A program made the position numbers and the translations under genes. 64,000 bases of DNA from Bathymodiolus brooksi. Taxonomy: Eukaryota > Mollusca > Bivalvia > Mytilida > Modiolidae. Shown piece after piece: positions 10,323 to 23,700 of this stretch (within the stretch, counting starts at the first letter, position 1; every line of letters begins with the position of its first letter). The notes under the pieces were generated by a model. It made no database searches. It worked only from the letters and a program-made list of their open reading frames with translations, and was not told the origin of the DNA. The stretch spans positions 4,588,001-4,652,000 of the forward strand of contig OY804589.1 of the NCBI GenBank assembly GCA_963680875.1. The letters run 5' to 3'.

Positions 10323-10925
10323 CATGTACCACTGTAAAATGTGTGCAGCATGAAAATCACAGCACAATCCACAAATTGATTCCTGTACATGTATACACAA
10401 CATTTGTATGATGCAGAGTTAAATGCAACACTGACCTAATGATAATTAAGACCAAAATGTAGTCTCTCACGAAAACCATTAATTTTTCATCCTTAGGAAT
10501 AATGTCGGACAACTGACTCATTGTCCTATCTCAGCTACCTGTTAACTAACCAATACATATATTTCCATTGGTTTCTGTTCTTATCTTCTTACTGTTTAAT
10601 AGTCCTTACATTCGATAAAATCTATATTATTTATTTTATAAAAATACCAATAATAGGAATCCATCCATGGTAGAGTGACATGTCCAAGCCAGTACATGGA
10701 TTTCCATCAGCATATGTCATGGTATTTTTGTGTTCAATGAATTGAAGTGAGAGTGAGAAGTAGTTGTTGTTTTTCTTGTTGATATTGTTAACACTGTCTT
10801 TTCACATTGGTTTTTGACAACAAGAACATGTAATTAACAAATAACACAAATTATTGTCCTCAACTGTTATTGTGATAAGCTTGACATTTATCCAGAATAA
10901 CTCTTCCGACATCAGTCAATACTGC
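10323..10925. other. AT-rich non-coding interval
   Basis: No gene, RNA or repeat boundary is recognised between the MITE and the A-rich tract. Confidence 0.4.
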
Positions 10926-11130
10926 AATTTTTTTTTCTCAATATTTTATGACGTTATTTAATAGAAAGAAATAAATGTGTGGAAAAAATAAAGCATGGAA
11001 AAAAAAAATGAATTGAAAAAATCTAAAAATATTGAAAAAAAAAGAAAGAAAGAACGATGTAAAAAAAAATCAATGAATTTTTAAAAATCTAAAAAAAAAG
11101 TGAATTCTTGAGACAAAAAGGGGTATGAAA
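10926..11130 (+). repeat. A-rich low-complexity tract
   Basis: The tract starts with a T9 run near 10927-10935. It then has repeated A-runs (for example near 10999, 11035, 11061 and 11090) separated by short GAAAGAAAG, AATTGAAAAAATC and TAAAAATC words. The partly repeating AAAAATCTAAAAA pattern suggests slippage expansion. It ends about 200 bp before the satellite array, and no transposon body is attached to it. Confidence 0.7.
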
Positions 11131-11338
11131 AGTTTTTTTTTCCGATATCCTCAACCTTCCTATGATATCAAATCAAATGAAATAAGATCAGTGCAAGCAG
11201 ATATTTTTCTTGAAATTAGAAAAGGTAGTTCAATTTTATTATATGAATAAAAGCTACAAAGTTTCAGATTTATCTCACAATGTAAATATCGATGTATTTG
11301 GAATATCCGTGTTTGACACAACTACACAGGTGGTTCAG
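11131..11338. other. Unique flank immediately left of the satellite array
   Basis: About 200 bp of ordinary AT-rich sequence without similarity to the 65-bp monomer. It ends GGTGGTTCAG, after which the array starts abruptly. This is the only anchor to single-copy sequence in the window and is useful for mapping the array edge. Confidence 0.6.
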
Positions 11339-11598
11339 TTGCAATAACTCTTTCTCCAGGACATAAACAAAATGACCAGCATTTACGAATATGGATACTT
11401 AGGTTGCAATAACTCTTTCTCCGGGACATTAACACAATGACCAGCATTTACAAATATGGATACTTAGGTTGCAATAACTCTTTCTCCAGGACATTAACAA
11501 AATGACCAGCATTTACGAATATGGATACTTAGGTTGCAATAACTCTTTCTCCGGGACATTAACAAAGTGACCAGCATTTACAAATATGGATACTTAGG

Positions 11599-13808
11599 TT
11601 GCAATAACTCTTTCTCCAGGACATTAACAAAATGACCAGTATTTACAAATATGGATACTTAGGTTGCAATAACTCTTTCTCCGGGACATTAACAAAATGA
11701 CCAGCATTGTGCAAATATGGATACTTAGGTTGCAATAACTCTTTCTCCAGGACATTAACAAAATGACCAGCATTTACAAATATGGATACTTAGGTTGCAA
11801 TAACTCTTTCTCCGGGACATTAACAAAATGACCAGCATTTACAAATATGGATACTTAGGATGCAATAACTCTTTCTCCGGAACATTAACAAAATGACCAG
11901 CATTTACAAATATGGATACTTAGGTTGCAATAACTCTTTCTCCGGGACATTAACAAAATGACCAGCATTTACAAATATGGATACTTAGGTTGCAATAACT
12001 CTTTCTCCGGGACATTAACAAAATGACCAGCATTTACAAATATGGATACTTAGGTTGCAATAACTCTTTCTCCAGGACATTAACAAAATGACCAGCATTT
12101 ACAAATATGGATACTTAGGTTGCAATAACTCTTTCTCCAGGACATTAACAAAATGACCAGCATTTCCAAATATGGATACTTAGATTGCAATAACTCTTTC
12201 TCCGGGACATTAACAAAATGACCAGCATTTACAAATATGGATACTTTGGTTGCAATAACTCTTTCTCCAGATATTAACAAAATGATCAGCATTTACAAAT
12301 ATGCATACTTAGATTGCAATAACTCTTTCTCCGGGACATTAACAAAATGACCAGCATTTACAAATATGGATACTTAGGTTGCAATAACTCTTTCTCCAGG
12401 ACATTAACAAAATGACCAGCATTTACAAATATGGATACTTAGGTTGCAATAACTCTTTCTCCGGGACATTAACAAAATGACCAGCATTTACGAATATGGA
12501 TACTTGGGTTGCAATAACTCTTTCTCCAGGACATTAACAAAATGACCAGCATTTACAAATATGGATACTTAGGTTGCAATAACTCTTTCTCCAGGACATT
12601 AACAAAATGACCAGCATTTACAAATATGGATACTTAGGTTGCAATAACTCTTTCTCCGGGACATTAACAAAATGACCAGCATTTACAAATATGGATACTT
12701 AGGTTGCAATAACTCTTTCTCCAGGACATTAACAAAATGACCAGTATTTACAAATATGGATACTTAGGTTGCAATAACTCTTTCTCCGGGACATTAACAA
12801 AATGACCAGCATTGTGCAAATATGGATACTTAGGTTGCAATAACTCTTTCTCCAGGACATTAACAAAATGACCAGCATTTACAAATATGGATACTTAGGT
12901 TGCAATAACTCTTTCTCCGGGACATTAACAAAATGACCAGCATTTACAAATATGGATACTTAGGATGCAATAACTCTTTCTCCGGAACATTAACAAAATG
13001 ACCAGCATTTACAAATATGGATACTTAGGTTGCAATAACTCTTTCTCCGGGACATTAACAAAATGACCAGCATTTACAAATATGGATACTTAGGTTGCAA
13101 TAACTCTTTCTCCGGGACATTAACAAAATGACCAGCATTTACAAATATGGATACTTAGGTTGCAATAACTCTTTCTCCAGGACATTAACAAAATGACCAG
13201 CATTTACAAATATGGATACTTAGGTTGCAATAACTCTTTCTCCAGGACATTAACAAAATGACCAGCATTTCCAAATATGGATACTTAGATTGCAATAACT
13301 CTTTCTCCGGGACATTAACAAAATGACCAGCATTTACAAATATGGATACTTTGGTTGCAATAACTCTTTCTCCAGATATTAACAAAATGATCAGCATTTA
13401 CAAATATGCATACTTAGATTGCAATAACTCTTTCTCCGGGACATTAACAAAATGACCAGCATTTACAAATATGGATACTTAGGTTGCAATAACTCTTTCT
13501 CCAGGACATTAACAAAATGACCAGCATTTACAAATATGGATACTTAGGTTGCAATAACTCTTTCTCCGGGACATTAACAAAATGACCAGCATTTACGAAT
13601 ATGGATACTTGGGTTGCAATAACTCTTTCTCCAGGACATTAACAAAATGACCAGCATTTACAAATATGGATACTTAGGTTGCAATAACTCTTTCTCCAGG
13701 ACATTAACAAAATGACCAGCATTTACAAATATGGATACTTAGGTTGCAATAACTCTTTCTCCGGGACATTAACAAAATGACCAGCATTTACAAATATGGA
13801 TACTTAGG
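11599..13808 (+). repeat. 17-monomer higher-order repeat, two tandem copies of 1105 bp
   Basis: Two 17-monomer blocks (11599-12703 and 12704-13808) match in order of variants at an offset of exactly 1105 bp. Markers: CCAGTATTTAC; the 66-bp CATTGTGCAAAT variant (CCAGCATTG at 11701 and 12806); the CCGGAAC variant; the 64-bp CCAGATATT monomer with GATCAG and GCATAC (GCAT at 12303 and 13408). One 66-bp and one 64-bp unit per block cancel, so the block is exactly 17 x 65. The copies are nearly identical, implying a recent duplication. Confidence 0.9.
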
Positions 13809-14799
13809 ATGCAATAACTCTTTCTCCGGGACATTAACAAAATGACCAGCATTTACAAATATGGATATTTAGGTTGCAATAACACTTTCTCCAGGACATT
13901 AACAAAATGACCAGCATTTACAAATATGGATACTTAGGTTGCAATAACTCTTTCTCCAGGACATTAACAAAATAACCAGAATTTACAAATATGGATACTT
14001 AGGTTGCAATAACTCTTTCTCCAGGACATAAACAAAATGACCAGCATTTACGAATATGGATACTTAGGTTGCAATAACTCTTTCTCCGGGACATTAACAA
14101 AATGACCAGCATTTACAAATATGGATACTTAGGTTGCAATAACTCTTTCTCCGGGACATTAACAAAATGACCAGCATTTACAAATATGGATGCTTAGGTT
14201 GCAATAACTCTTTCTCCAGATATTAACAAAATGACCAGCATTTACAAATATGCATACTTAGATTGCAATAACTCTTTCTCCGGGACATTAACAAAATGAC
14301 CAGCATTTACAAATATGGATACTTAGGTTGCAATAACTCTTTCTCCAGGACATTAACAAAATGACCAGTATTTACAAATATGGATACTTAGGTTGCAATA
14401 ACTCTTTCTCCGGGACATTAACAAAATGACCAGCATTTACGAATATGGATACTTGGGTTGCAATAACTCTTTCTCCAGGACATTAACAAAATGACCAGCA
14501 TTTACAAATATGGATACTTAGGTTGCAATAACTCTTTCTCCAGGACATTAACAAAATGACCAGCATTTACAAATATGGATACTTAGGTTGCAATAACTCT
14601 TTCTCCGGGACATTAACAAAATGACCAGCATTTACAAATATGGATACTTAGGATGCAATAACTCTTTCTCCGGGACATTAACAAAATGACCAGCATTTAC
14701 AAATATGGATATTTAGGTTGCAATAACACTTTCTCCAGGACATTAACAAAATGACCAGCATTTACAAATATGGATACTTAGGTTGCAATAACTCTTTCT

Positions 14800-17700
14800 C
14801 CAGATATTAACAAAATGACCAGCATTTACAAATATGCATACTTAGATTGCAATAACTCTTTCTCCGGGACATTAACAAAATGACCAGCATTTACAAATAT
14901 GGATACTTAGGTTGCAATAACTCTTTCTCCAGGACATTAACAAAATGACCAGCATTTACAAATATGGATACTTAGGTTGCAATAACTCTTTCTCCGGGAC
15001 ATTAACAAAATGACCAGCATTTACGAATATGGATACTTGGGTTGCAATAACTCTTTCTCCAGGACATTAACAAAATGACCAGCATTTACAAATATGGATA
15101 CTTAGGTTGCAATAACTCTTTCTCCAGGACATTAACAAAATGACCAGCATTTACAAATATGGATACTTGGGTTGCAATAACTCTTTCTCCGGGACATTAA
15201 CAAAATGACCAGCATTTACAAATATGGATACTTAGGATGCAATAACTCTTTCTCCGGGACATTAACAAAATGACCAGCATTTACAAATATGGATATTTAG
15301 GTTGCAATAACTCTTTCTCCAGGACATTAACAAAATGACCAGCATTTACAAATATGGATACTTAGGTTGCAATAACTCTTTCTCCAGGACATTAACAAAA
15401 TAACCAGCATTTACGAATATGGATACTTAGGTTGCAATAACTCTTTCTCCGGGACATTAACAAAATGACCAGCATTTACAAATATGGATACTTAGGTTGC
15501 AATAACTCTTTCTCCGGGACATTAACAAAATGACCAGCATTTACAAATATGGATGCTTAGGTTGCAATAACTCTTTCTCCAGATATTAACAAAATGACCA
15601 GCATTTACAAATATGCATACTTAGATTGCAATAACTCTTTCTCCGGGACATTAACAAAATGACCAGCATTTACAAATATGGATACTTAGGTTGCAATAAC
15701 TCTTTCTCCAGGACATTAACAAAATGACCAGCATTTACAAATATGGATACTTAGGTTGCAATAACTCTTTCTCCGGGACATTAACAAAATGACCAGCATT
15801 TACGAATATGGATACTTGGGTTGCAATAACTCTTTCTCCAGGACATTAACAAAATGACCAGCATTTACAAATATGGATACTTAGGTTGCAATAACTCTTT
15901 CTCCAGGACATTAACAAAATGACCAGCATTTACAAATATGGATACTTAGGTTGCAATAACTCTTTCTCCGGGACATTAACAAAATGACCAGCATTTACAA
16001 ATATGGATACTTAGGATGCAATAACTCTTTCTCCGGGACATTAACAAAATGACCAGCATTTACAAATATGGATATTTAGGTTGCAATAACTCTTTCTCCG
16101 GGACATTAACAAAATGACCAGCATTTACAAATATGGATACTTAGGTTGCAATAACTCTTTCTCCAGGACATTAACAAAATGACCAGCATTTACAAATATG
16201 GATACTTAGATTGCAATAACTCTTTCTCCGGGACATTAACAAAATGACCAGCATTTACAAATATGGATACTTAGGTTGCAATAACTCTTTCTCCAGGACA
16301 TTAACAAAATGACCAGCATTTACAAATATGGATACTTAGGTTGCAATAACTCTTTCTCCAGGACATTAACAAAATGACCAGCATTTACGAATATGGATAC
16401 TTGGGTTGCAATAACTCTTTATCCAGGACATTAACAAAATGACCAGCATTTACAAATATGGATACTTAGGTTGCAATAACTCTTTCTCCAGGACATTAAC
16501 AAAATGACCAGCATTTACAAATATGGATACTTAGGTTGCAATAACTCTTTCTCCGGCACATTAACAAAATGACCAGCATTGTGCAAATATGGATACTTAG
16601 GTTGCAATAACTCTTTCTCCAGGACATTAACAAAATGACCAGCATTTACAAATATGGATACTTAGGTTGCAATAACTCTTTCTCCGGGACATTAACAAAA
16701 TGACCAGCATTTACAAATATGGATACTTAGGATGCAATAACTCTTTCTCCGGGACATTAACAAAATGACCAGCATTTACAAATATGGATATTTAGGTTGC
16801 AATAACTCTTTCTCCAGGACATTAACAAAATGACCAGCATTTACAAATATGGATACTTAGGTTGCAATAACTCTTTCTCCAGGACATTAACAAAATAACC
16901 AGCATTTACGAATATGGATACTTAGGTTGCAATAACTCTTTCTCCGGGACATTAACAAAATGACCAGCATTTACAAATATGGATACTTAGGTTGCAATAA
17001 CTCTTTCTCCGGGACATTAACAAAATGACCAGCATTTACAAATATGGATGCTTAGGTTGCAATAACTCTTTCTCCAGATATTAACAAAATGACCAGCATT
17101 TACAAATATGCATACTTAGATTGCAATAACTCTTTCTCCAGGACATTAACAAAATGACCAGCATTTACAAATATGGATACTTAGGTTGCAATAACTCTTT
17201 CTCCAGGACATTAACAAAATGACCAGCATTTACAAATATGGATACTTAGGTTGCAATAACTCTTTCTCCGGGACATTAACAAAATGACCAGCATTTACGA
17301 ATATGGATACTTGGGTTGCAATAACTCTTTCTCCAGGACATTAACAAAATGACCAGCATTTACAAATATGGATACTTATGTTGCAATAACTCTTTCTCCA
17401 GGACATTAACAAAATGACCAGCATTTACAAATATGGATACTTAGGTTGCAATAACTCTTTCTCCGGGACATTAACAAAATGACCAGCATTTACAAATATG
17501 GATACTTAGGATGCAATAACTCTTTCTCCAGGACATTAACAAAATGACCAGCATTTACAAATATGGATATTTAGGTTGCAATAACTCTTTCTCCGGGACA
17601 TTAACAAAATGACCAGCATTTACAAATATGGATACTTAGGTTGCAATAACTCTTTCTCCAGGACATTAACAAAATGACCAGCATTTACGAATATGAATAC

Positions 17701-20700
17701 TTAGGTTGCAATAACTCTTTCTCCGGGACATTAACAAAATGACCAGCATTTACAAATATGGATACTTAGGTTGCAATAACTCTTTCTCCAGGACATTAAC
17801 AAAATGACCAGCATTTACAAATATGGATACTTAGATTGCAATAACTCTTTCTCCGGGACATTAACAAAATGACCAGCATTTACAAATATGGATACTTAGG
17901 TTGCAATAACTCTTTCTCCAGGACATTAACAAAATGACCAGCATTTACAAATATGGATACTTAGGTTGCAATAACTCTTTCTCCAGGACATTAACAAAAT
18001 GACCAGCATTTACGAATATGGATACTTGGGTTGCAATAACTCTTTATCCAGGACATTAACAAAATGACCATCATTTACAAATATGGATACTTAGGTTGCA
18101 ATAACTCTTTCTCCAGGACATTAACAAAATGACCAGCATTTACAAATATGGATACTTAGGTTGCAATAACTCTTTCTCCGGCACATTAACAAAATGACCA
18201 GCATTTACAAATATGGATACTTAGGTTGCAATAACTCTTTCTCCAGGACATTAACAAAATGACCAGCATTTACAAATATGGATACTTAGGTTGCAATAAC
18301 TCTTTCTCCGGGACATTAACAAAATGACCAGCATTTACAAATATGGATACTTAGGATGCAATAACTCTTTCTCCGGGACATTAACAAAATGACCAGCATT
18401 TACAAATATGGATATTTAGGTTGCAATAACACTTTCTCCAGGACATTAACAAAATGACCAGCATTTCCAAATATGGATACTTAGGTTGCAATAACTCTTT
18501 CTCCGGGACATTAACAAAATGACCAGCATTTACAAATATGGATACTTAGGTTGCAATAACTCTTTCTCCAGATATTAACAAAATGACCAGCATTTACAAA
18601 TATGCATACTTAGATTGCAATAACTCTTTTTCCGGGACATTAACAAAATGACCAGCATTTACAAATATGGATACTTAGGTTGCAATAACTCTTTCTCCAG
18701 GACATTAACAAAATGACCAGCATTTACAAATATGGATACTTAGGTTGCAATAACTCTTTTTCTGGGACATTAACAAAATGACCAGCATTTACGAATATGG
18801 ATACTTGGGTTGCAATAACTCTTTCTCCAGGACATTAACAAAATGACCAGCATTTACAAATATGGATACTTAGGTTGCAATAACTCTTTCTCCAGGACAT
18901 TAACAAAATGACCAGCATTTACAAATATGGATACTTGGGTTGCAATAACTCTTTCTCCGGGACATTAACAAAATGACCAGCATTTACAAATATGGATACT
19001 TAGGATGCAATAACTCTTTCTCCGGGACATTAACAAAATGACCAGCATTTACAAATATGGATATTTAGGTTGCAATAACTCTTTCTCCAGGACATTAACA
19101 AAATGACCAGCATTTACAAATATGGATACTTAGGTTGCAATAACTCTTTCTCCAGGACATTAACAAAATAACCAGCATTTACGAATATGGATACTTAGGT
19201 TGCAATAACTCTTTCTCCGGGACATTAACAAAATGACCAGCATTTACAAATATGGATACTTAGGTTGCAATAACTCTTTCTCCGGGACATTAACAAAATG
19301 ACCAGCATTTACAAATATGGATGCTTAGGTTGCAATAACTCTTTCTCCAGATATTAACAAAATGACCAGCATTTACAAATATGCATACTTAGATTGCAAT
19401 AACTCTTTCTCCGGGACATTAACAAAATGACCAGCATTTACAAATATGGATACTTAGGTTGCAATAACTCTTTCTCCAGGACATTAACAAAATGACCAGC
19501 ATTTACAAATATGGATACTTAGGTTGCAATAACTCTTTCTCCGGGACATTAACAAAATGACCAGCATTTACGAATATGGATACTTGGGTTGCAATAACTC
19601 TTTCTCCAGGACATTAACAAAATGACCAGCATTTACAAATATGGATACTTAGGTTGCAATAACTCTTTCTCCAGGACATTAACAAAATGACCAGCATTTA
19701 CAAATATGGATACTTAGGTTGCAATAACTCTTTCTCCGGGACATTAACAAAATGACCAGCATTTACAAATATGGATACTTAGGATGCAATAACTCTTTCT
19801 CCGGGACATTAACAAAATGACCAGCATTTACAAATATGGATATTTAGGTTGCAATAACTCTTTCTCCGGGACATTAACAAAATGACCAGCATTTACAAAT
19901 ATGGATACTTAGGTTGCAATAACTCTTTCTCCAGGACATTAACAAAATGACCAGCATTTACAAATATGGATACTTAGATTGCAATAACTCTTTCTCCGGG
20001 ACATTAACAAAATGACCAGCATTTACAAATATGGATACTTAGGTTGCAATAACTCTTTCTCCAGGACATTAACAAAATGACCAGCATTTACAAATATGGA
20101 TACTTAGGTTGCAATAACTCTTTCTCCAGGACATTAACAAAATGACCAGCATTTACGAATATGGATACTTGGGTTGCAATAACTCTTTATCCAGGACATT
20201 AACAAAATGACCAGCATTTACAAATATGGATACTTAGGTTGCAATAACTCTTTCTCCAGGACATTAACAAAATGACCAGCATTTACAAATATGGATACTT
20301 AGGTTGCAATAACTCTTTCTCCGGCACATTAACAAAATGACCAGCATTGTGCAAATATGGATACTTAGGTTGCAATAACTCTTTCTCCAGGACATTAACA
20401 AAATGACCAGCATTTACAAATATGGATACTTAGGTTGCAATAACTCTTTCTCCGGGACATTAACAAAATGACCAGCATTTACAAATATGGATACTTAGGA
20501 TGCAATAACTCTTTCTCCGGGACATTAACAAAATGACCAGCATTTACAAATATGGATATTTAGGTTGCAATAACTCTTTCTCCAGGACATTAACAAAATG
20601 ACCAGCATTTACAAATATGGATACTTTGGTTGCAATAACTCTTTCTCCAGGACATTAACAAAATAACCAGCATTTACGAATATGGATACTTAGGTTGCAA

Positions 20701-20750
20701 TAACTCTTTCTCCGGGACATTAACAAAATGACCAGCATTTACAAATATGG
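14800..20750 (+). repeat. Segmental duplication in the satellite, offset 3768 bp
   Basis: The stretch about 14.8-16.9 kb recurs at about 18.6-20.7 kb. Offsets of exactly 3768 bp hold for GCATAC markers (14836 to 18604, 15615 to 19383), for an ACTTGG variant (15163 to 18931), and for the TTTATCC variant (16421 to 20189). After about 17.1 kb the second copy lacks one monomer (offset 3703 at the next GCATAC marker). The unit is about 58 monomers and includes smaller blocks of about 12 and 23 monomers. Confidence 0.85.
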
Positions 20751-23700
20751 ATGCTTAGGTTGCAATAACTCTTTCTCCAGATATTAACAAAATGACCAGC
20801 ATTTACAAATATGCATACTTAGATTGCAATAACTCTTTCTCCAGGACATTAACAAAATGACCAGCATTTACAAATATGGATACTTAGGTTGCAATAACTC
20901 TTTCTCCAGGACATTAACAAAATGACCAGCATTTACAAATATGGATACTTAGGTTGCAATAACTCTTTCTCCGGGACATTAACAAAATGACCAGCATTTA
21001 CGAATATGGATACTTGGGTTGCAATAACTCTTTCTCCAGGACATTAACAAAATGACCAGCATTTACAAATATGGATACTTAGGTTGCAATAACTCTTTCT
21101 CCGGGACATTAACAAAATGACCAGCATTTACAAATATGGATACTTAGGATGCAATAACTCTTTCTCCGGGACATTAACAAAATGACCAGCATTTACAAAT
21201 ATGGATATTTAGGTTGCAATAACTCTTTCTCCGGGACATTAACAAAATGACCAGCATTTACAAATATGGATACTTAGGTTGCAATAACTCTTTCTCCAGG
21301 ACATTAACAAAATGACCAGCATTTACGAATATGAATACTTAGGTTGCAATAACTCTTTCTCCGGGACATTAACAAAATGACCAGCATTTACAAATATGGA
21401 TACTTAGGTTGCAATAACTCTTTCTCCAGGACATTAACAAAATGACCAGCATTTACAAATATGGATACTTAGGTTGCAATAACTCTTTCTCCAGGACATT
21501 AACAAAATGACCAGCATTTACAAATATGGATACTTAGGTTGCAATAACTCTTTCTCCGGGACATTAACAAAATGACCAGCATTTACAAATATGGATACTT
21601 AGGATGCAATAACTCTTTCTCCGGGACATTAACAAAATGACCAGCATTTACAAATATGGATATTTAGGTTGCAATAACTCTTTCTCCGGGACATTAACAA
21701 AATGACCAGCATTTACAAATATGGATACTTAGGTTGCAATAACTCTTTCTCCAGGACATTAACAAAATGACCAGCATTTACAAATATGGATACTTAGATT
21801 GCAATAACTCTTTCTCCGGGACATTAACAAAATGACCAGCATTTACAAATATGGATACTTAGGTTGCAATAACTCTTTCTCCAGGACATTAACAAAATGA
21901 CCAGCATTTACAAATATGGATACTTAGGTTGCAATAACTCTTTCTCCAGGACATTAACAAAATGACCAGCATTTACGAATATGGATACTTGGGTTGCAAT
22001 AACTCTTTATCCAGGACATTAACAAAATGACCAGCATTTACAAATATGGATACTTAGGTTGCAATAACTCTTTCTCCAGGACATTAACAAAATGACCAGC
22101 ATTTACAAATATGGATACTTAGGTTGCAATAACTCTTTCTCCGGCACATTAACAAAATGACCAGCATTGTGCAAATATGGATACTTAGGTTGCAATAACT
22201 CTTTCTCCAGGACATTAACAAAATGACCAGCATTTACAAATATGGATACTTAGGTTGCAATAACTCTTTCTCCGGGACATTAACAAAATGACCAGCATTT
22301 ACAAATATGGATACTTAGGATGCAATAACTCTTTCTCCGGGACATTAACAAAATGACCAGCATTTACAAATATGGATATTTAGGTTGCAATAACTCTTTC
22401 TCCAGGACATTAACAAAATGACCAGCATTTACAAATATGGATACTTAGGTTGCAATAACTCTTTCTCCAGGACATTAACAAAATAACCAGCATTTACGAA
22501 TATGGATACTTAGGTTGCAATAACTCTTTCTCCGGGACATTAACAAAATGACCAGCATTTACAAATATGGATGCTTAGGTTGCAATAACTCTTTCTCCAG
22601 ATATTAACAAAATGACCAGCATTTACAAATATGCATACTTAGATTGCAATAACTCTCTCTCCAGGACATTAACAAAATGACCAGCATTTACAAATATGGA
22701 TACTTAGGTTGCAATAACTCTTTCTCCAGGACATTAACAAAATGACCAGCATTTACAAATATGGATACTTAGGTTGCAATAACTCTTTCTCCGGGACATT
22801 AACAAAATGACCAGCATTTACGAATATGGATACTTGGGTTGCAATAACTCTTTCTCCAGGACATTAACAAAATGACCAGCATTTACAAATATGGATACTT
22901 AGGTTGCAATAACTCTTTCTCCGGGACATTAACAAAATGACCAGCATTTACAAATATGGATACTTAGGATGCAATAACTCTTTCTCCGGGACATTAACAA
23001 AATGACCAGCATTTACAAATATGGATATTTAGGTTGCAATAACTCTTTCTCCGGGACATTAACAAAATGACCAGCATTTACAAATATGGATACTTAGGTT
23101 GCAATAACTCTTTCTCCAGGACATTAACAAAATGACCAGCATTTACGAATATGAATACTTAGGTTGCAATAACTCTTTCTCCGGGACATTAACAAAATGA
23201 CCAGCATTTACAAATATGGATACTTAGGTTGCAATAACTCTTTCTCCAGGACATTAACAAAATGACCAGCATTTACAAATATGGATACTTAGATTGCAAT
23301 AACTCTTTCTCCGGGACATTAACAAAATGACCAGCATTTACAAATATGGATACTTAGGTTGCAATAACTCTTTCTCCAGGACATTAACAAAATGACCAGC
23401 ATTTACAAATATGGATACTTAGGTTGCAATAACTCTTTCTCCAGGACATTAACAAAATGACCAGCATTTACGAATATGGATACTTGGGTTGCAATAACTC
23501 TTTATCCAGGACATTAACAAAATGACCAGCATTTACAAATATGGATACTTAGGTTGCAATAACTCTTTCTCCAGGACATTAACAAAATGACCAGCATTTA
23601 CAAATATGGATACTTAGGTTGCAATAACTCTTTCTCCGGCACATTAACAAAATGACCAGCATTGTGCAAATATGGATACTTAGGTTGCAATAACTCTTTC

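Noticed and set aside
12080..13397. 70-codon minus-strand open frames in the satellite (12080-12292, 13185-13397, also 60623-60835)
   Set aside because: They are read-through of the 65-bp repeat in shifting frames. Three monomers make 195 bp, and stops recur about every 65-70 codons. The first two are identical because the block is duplicated at 1105 bp. There is no sign of coding constraint.
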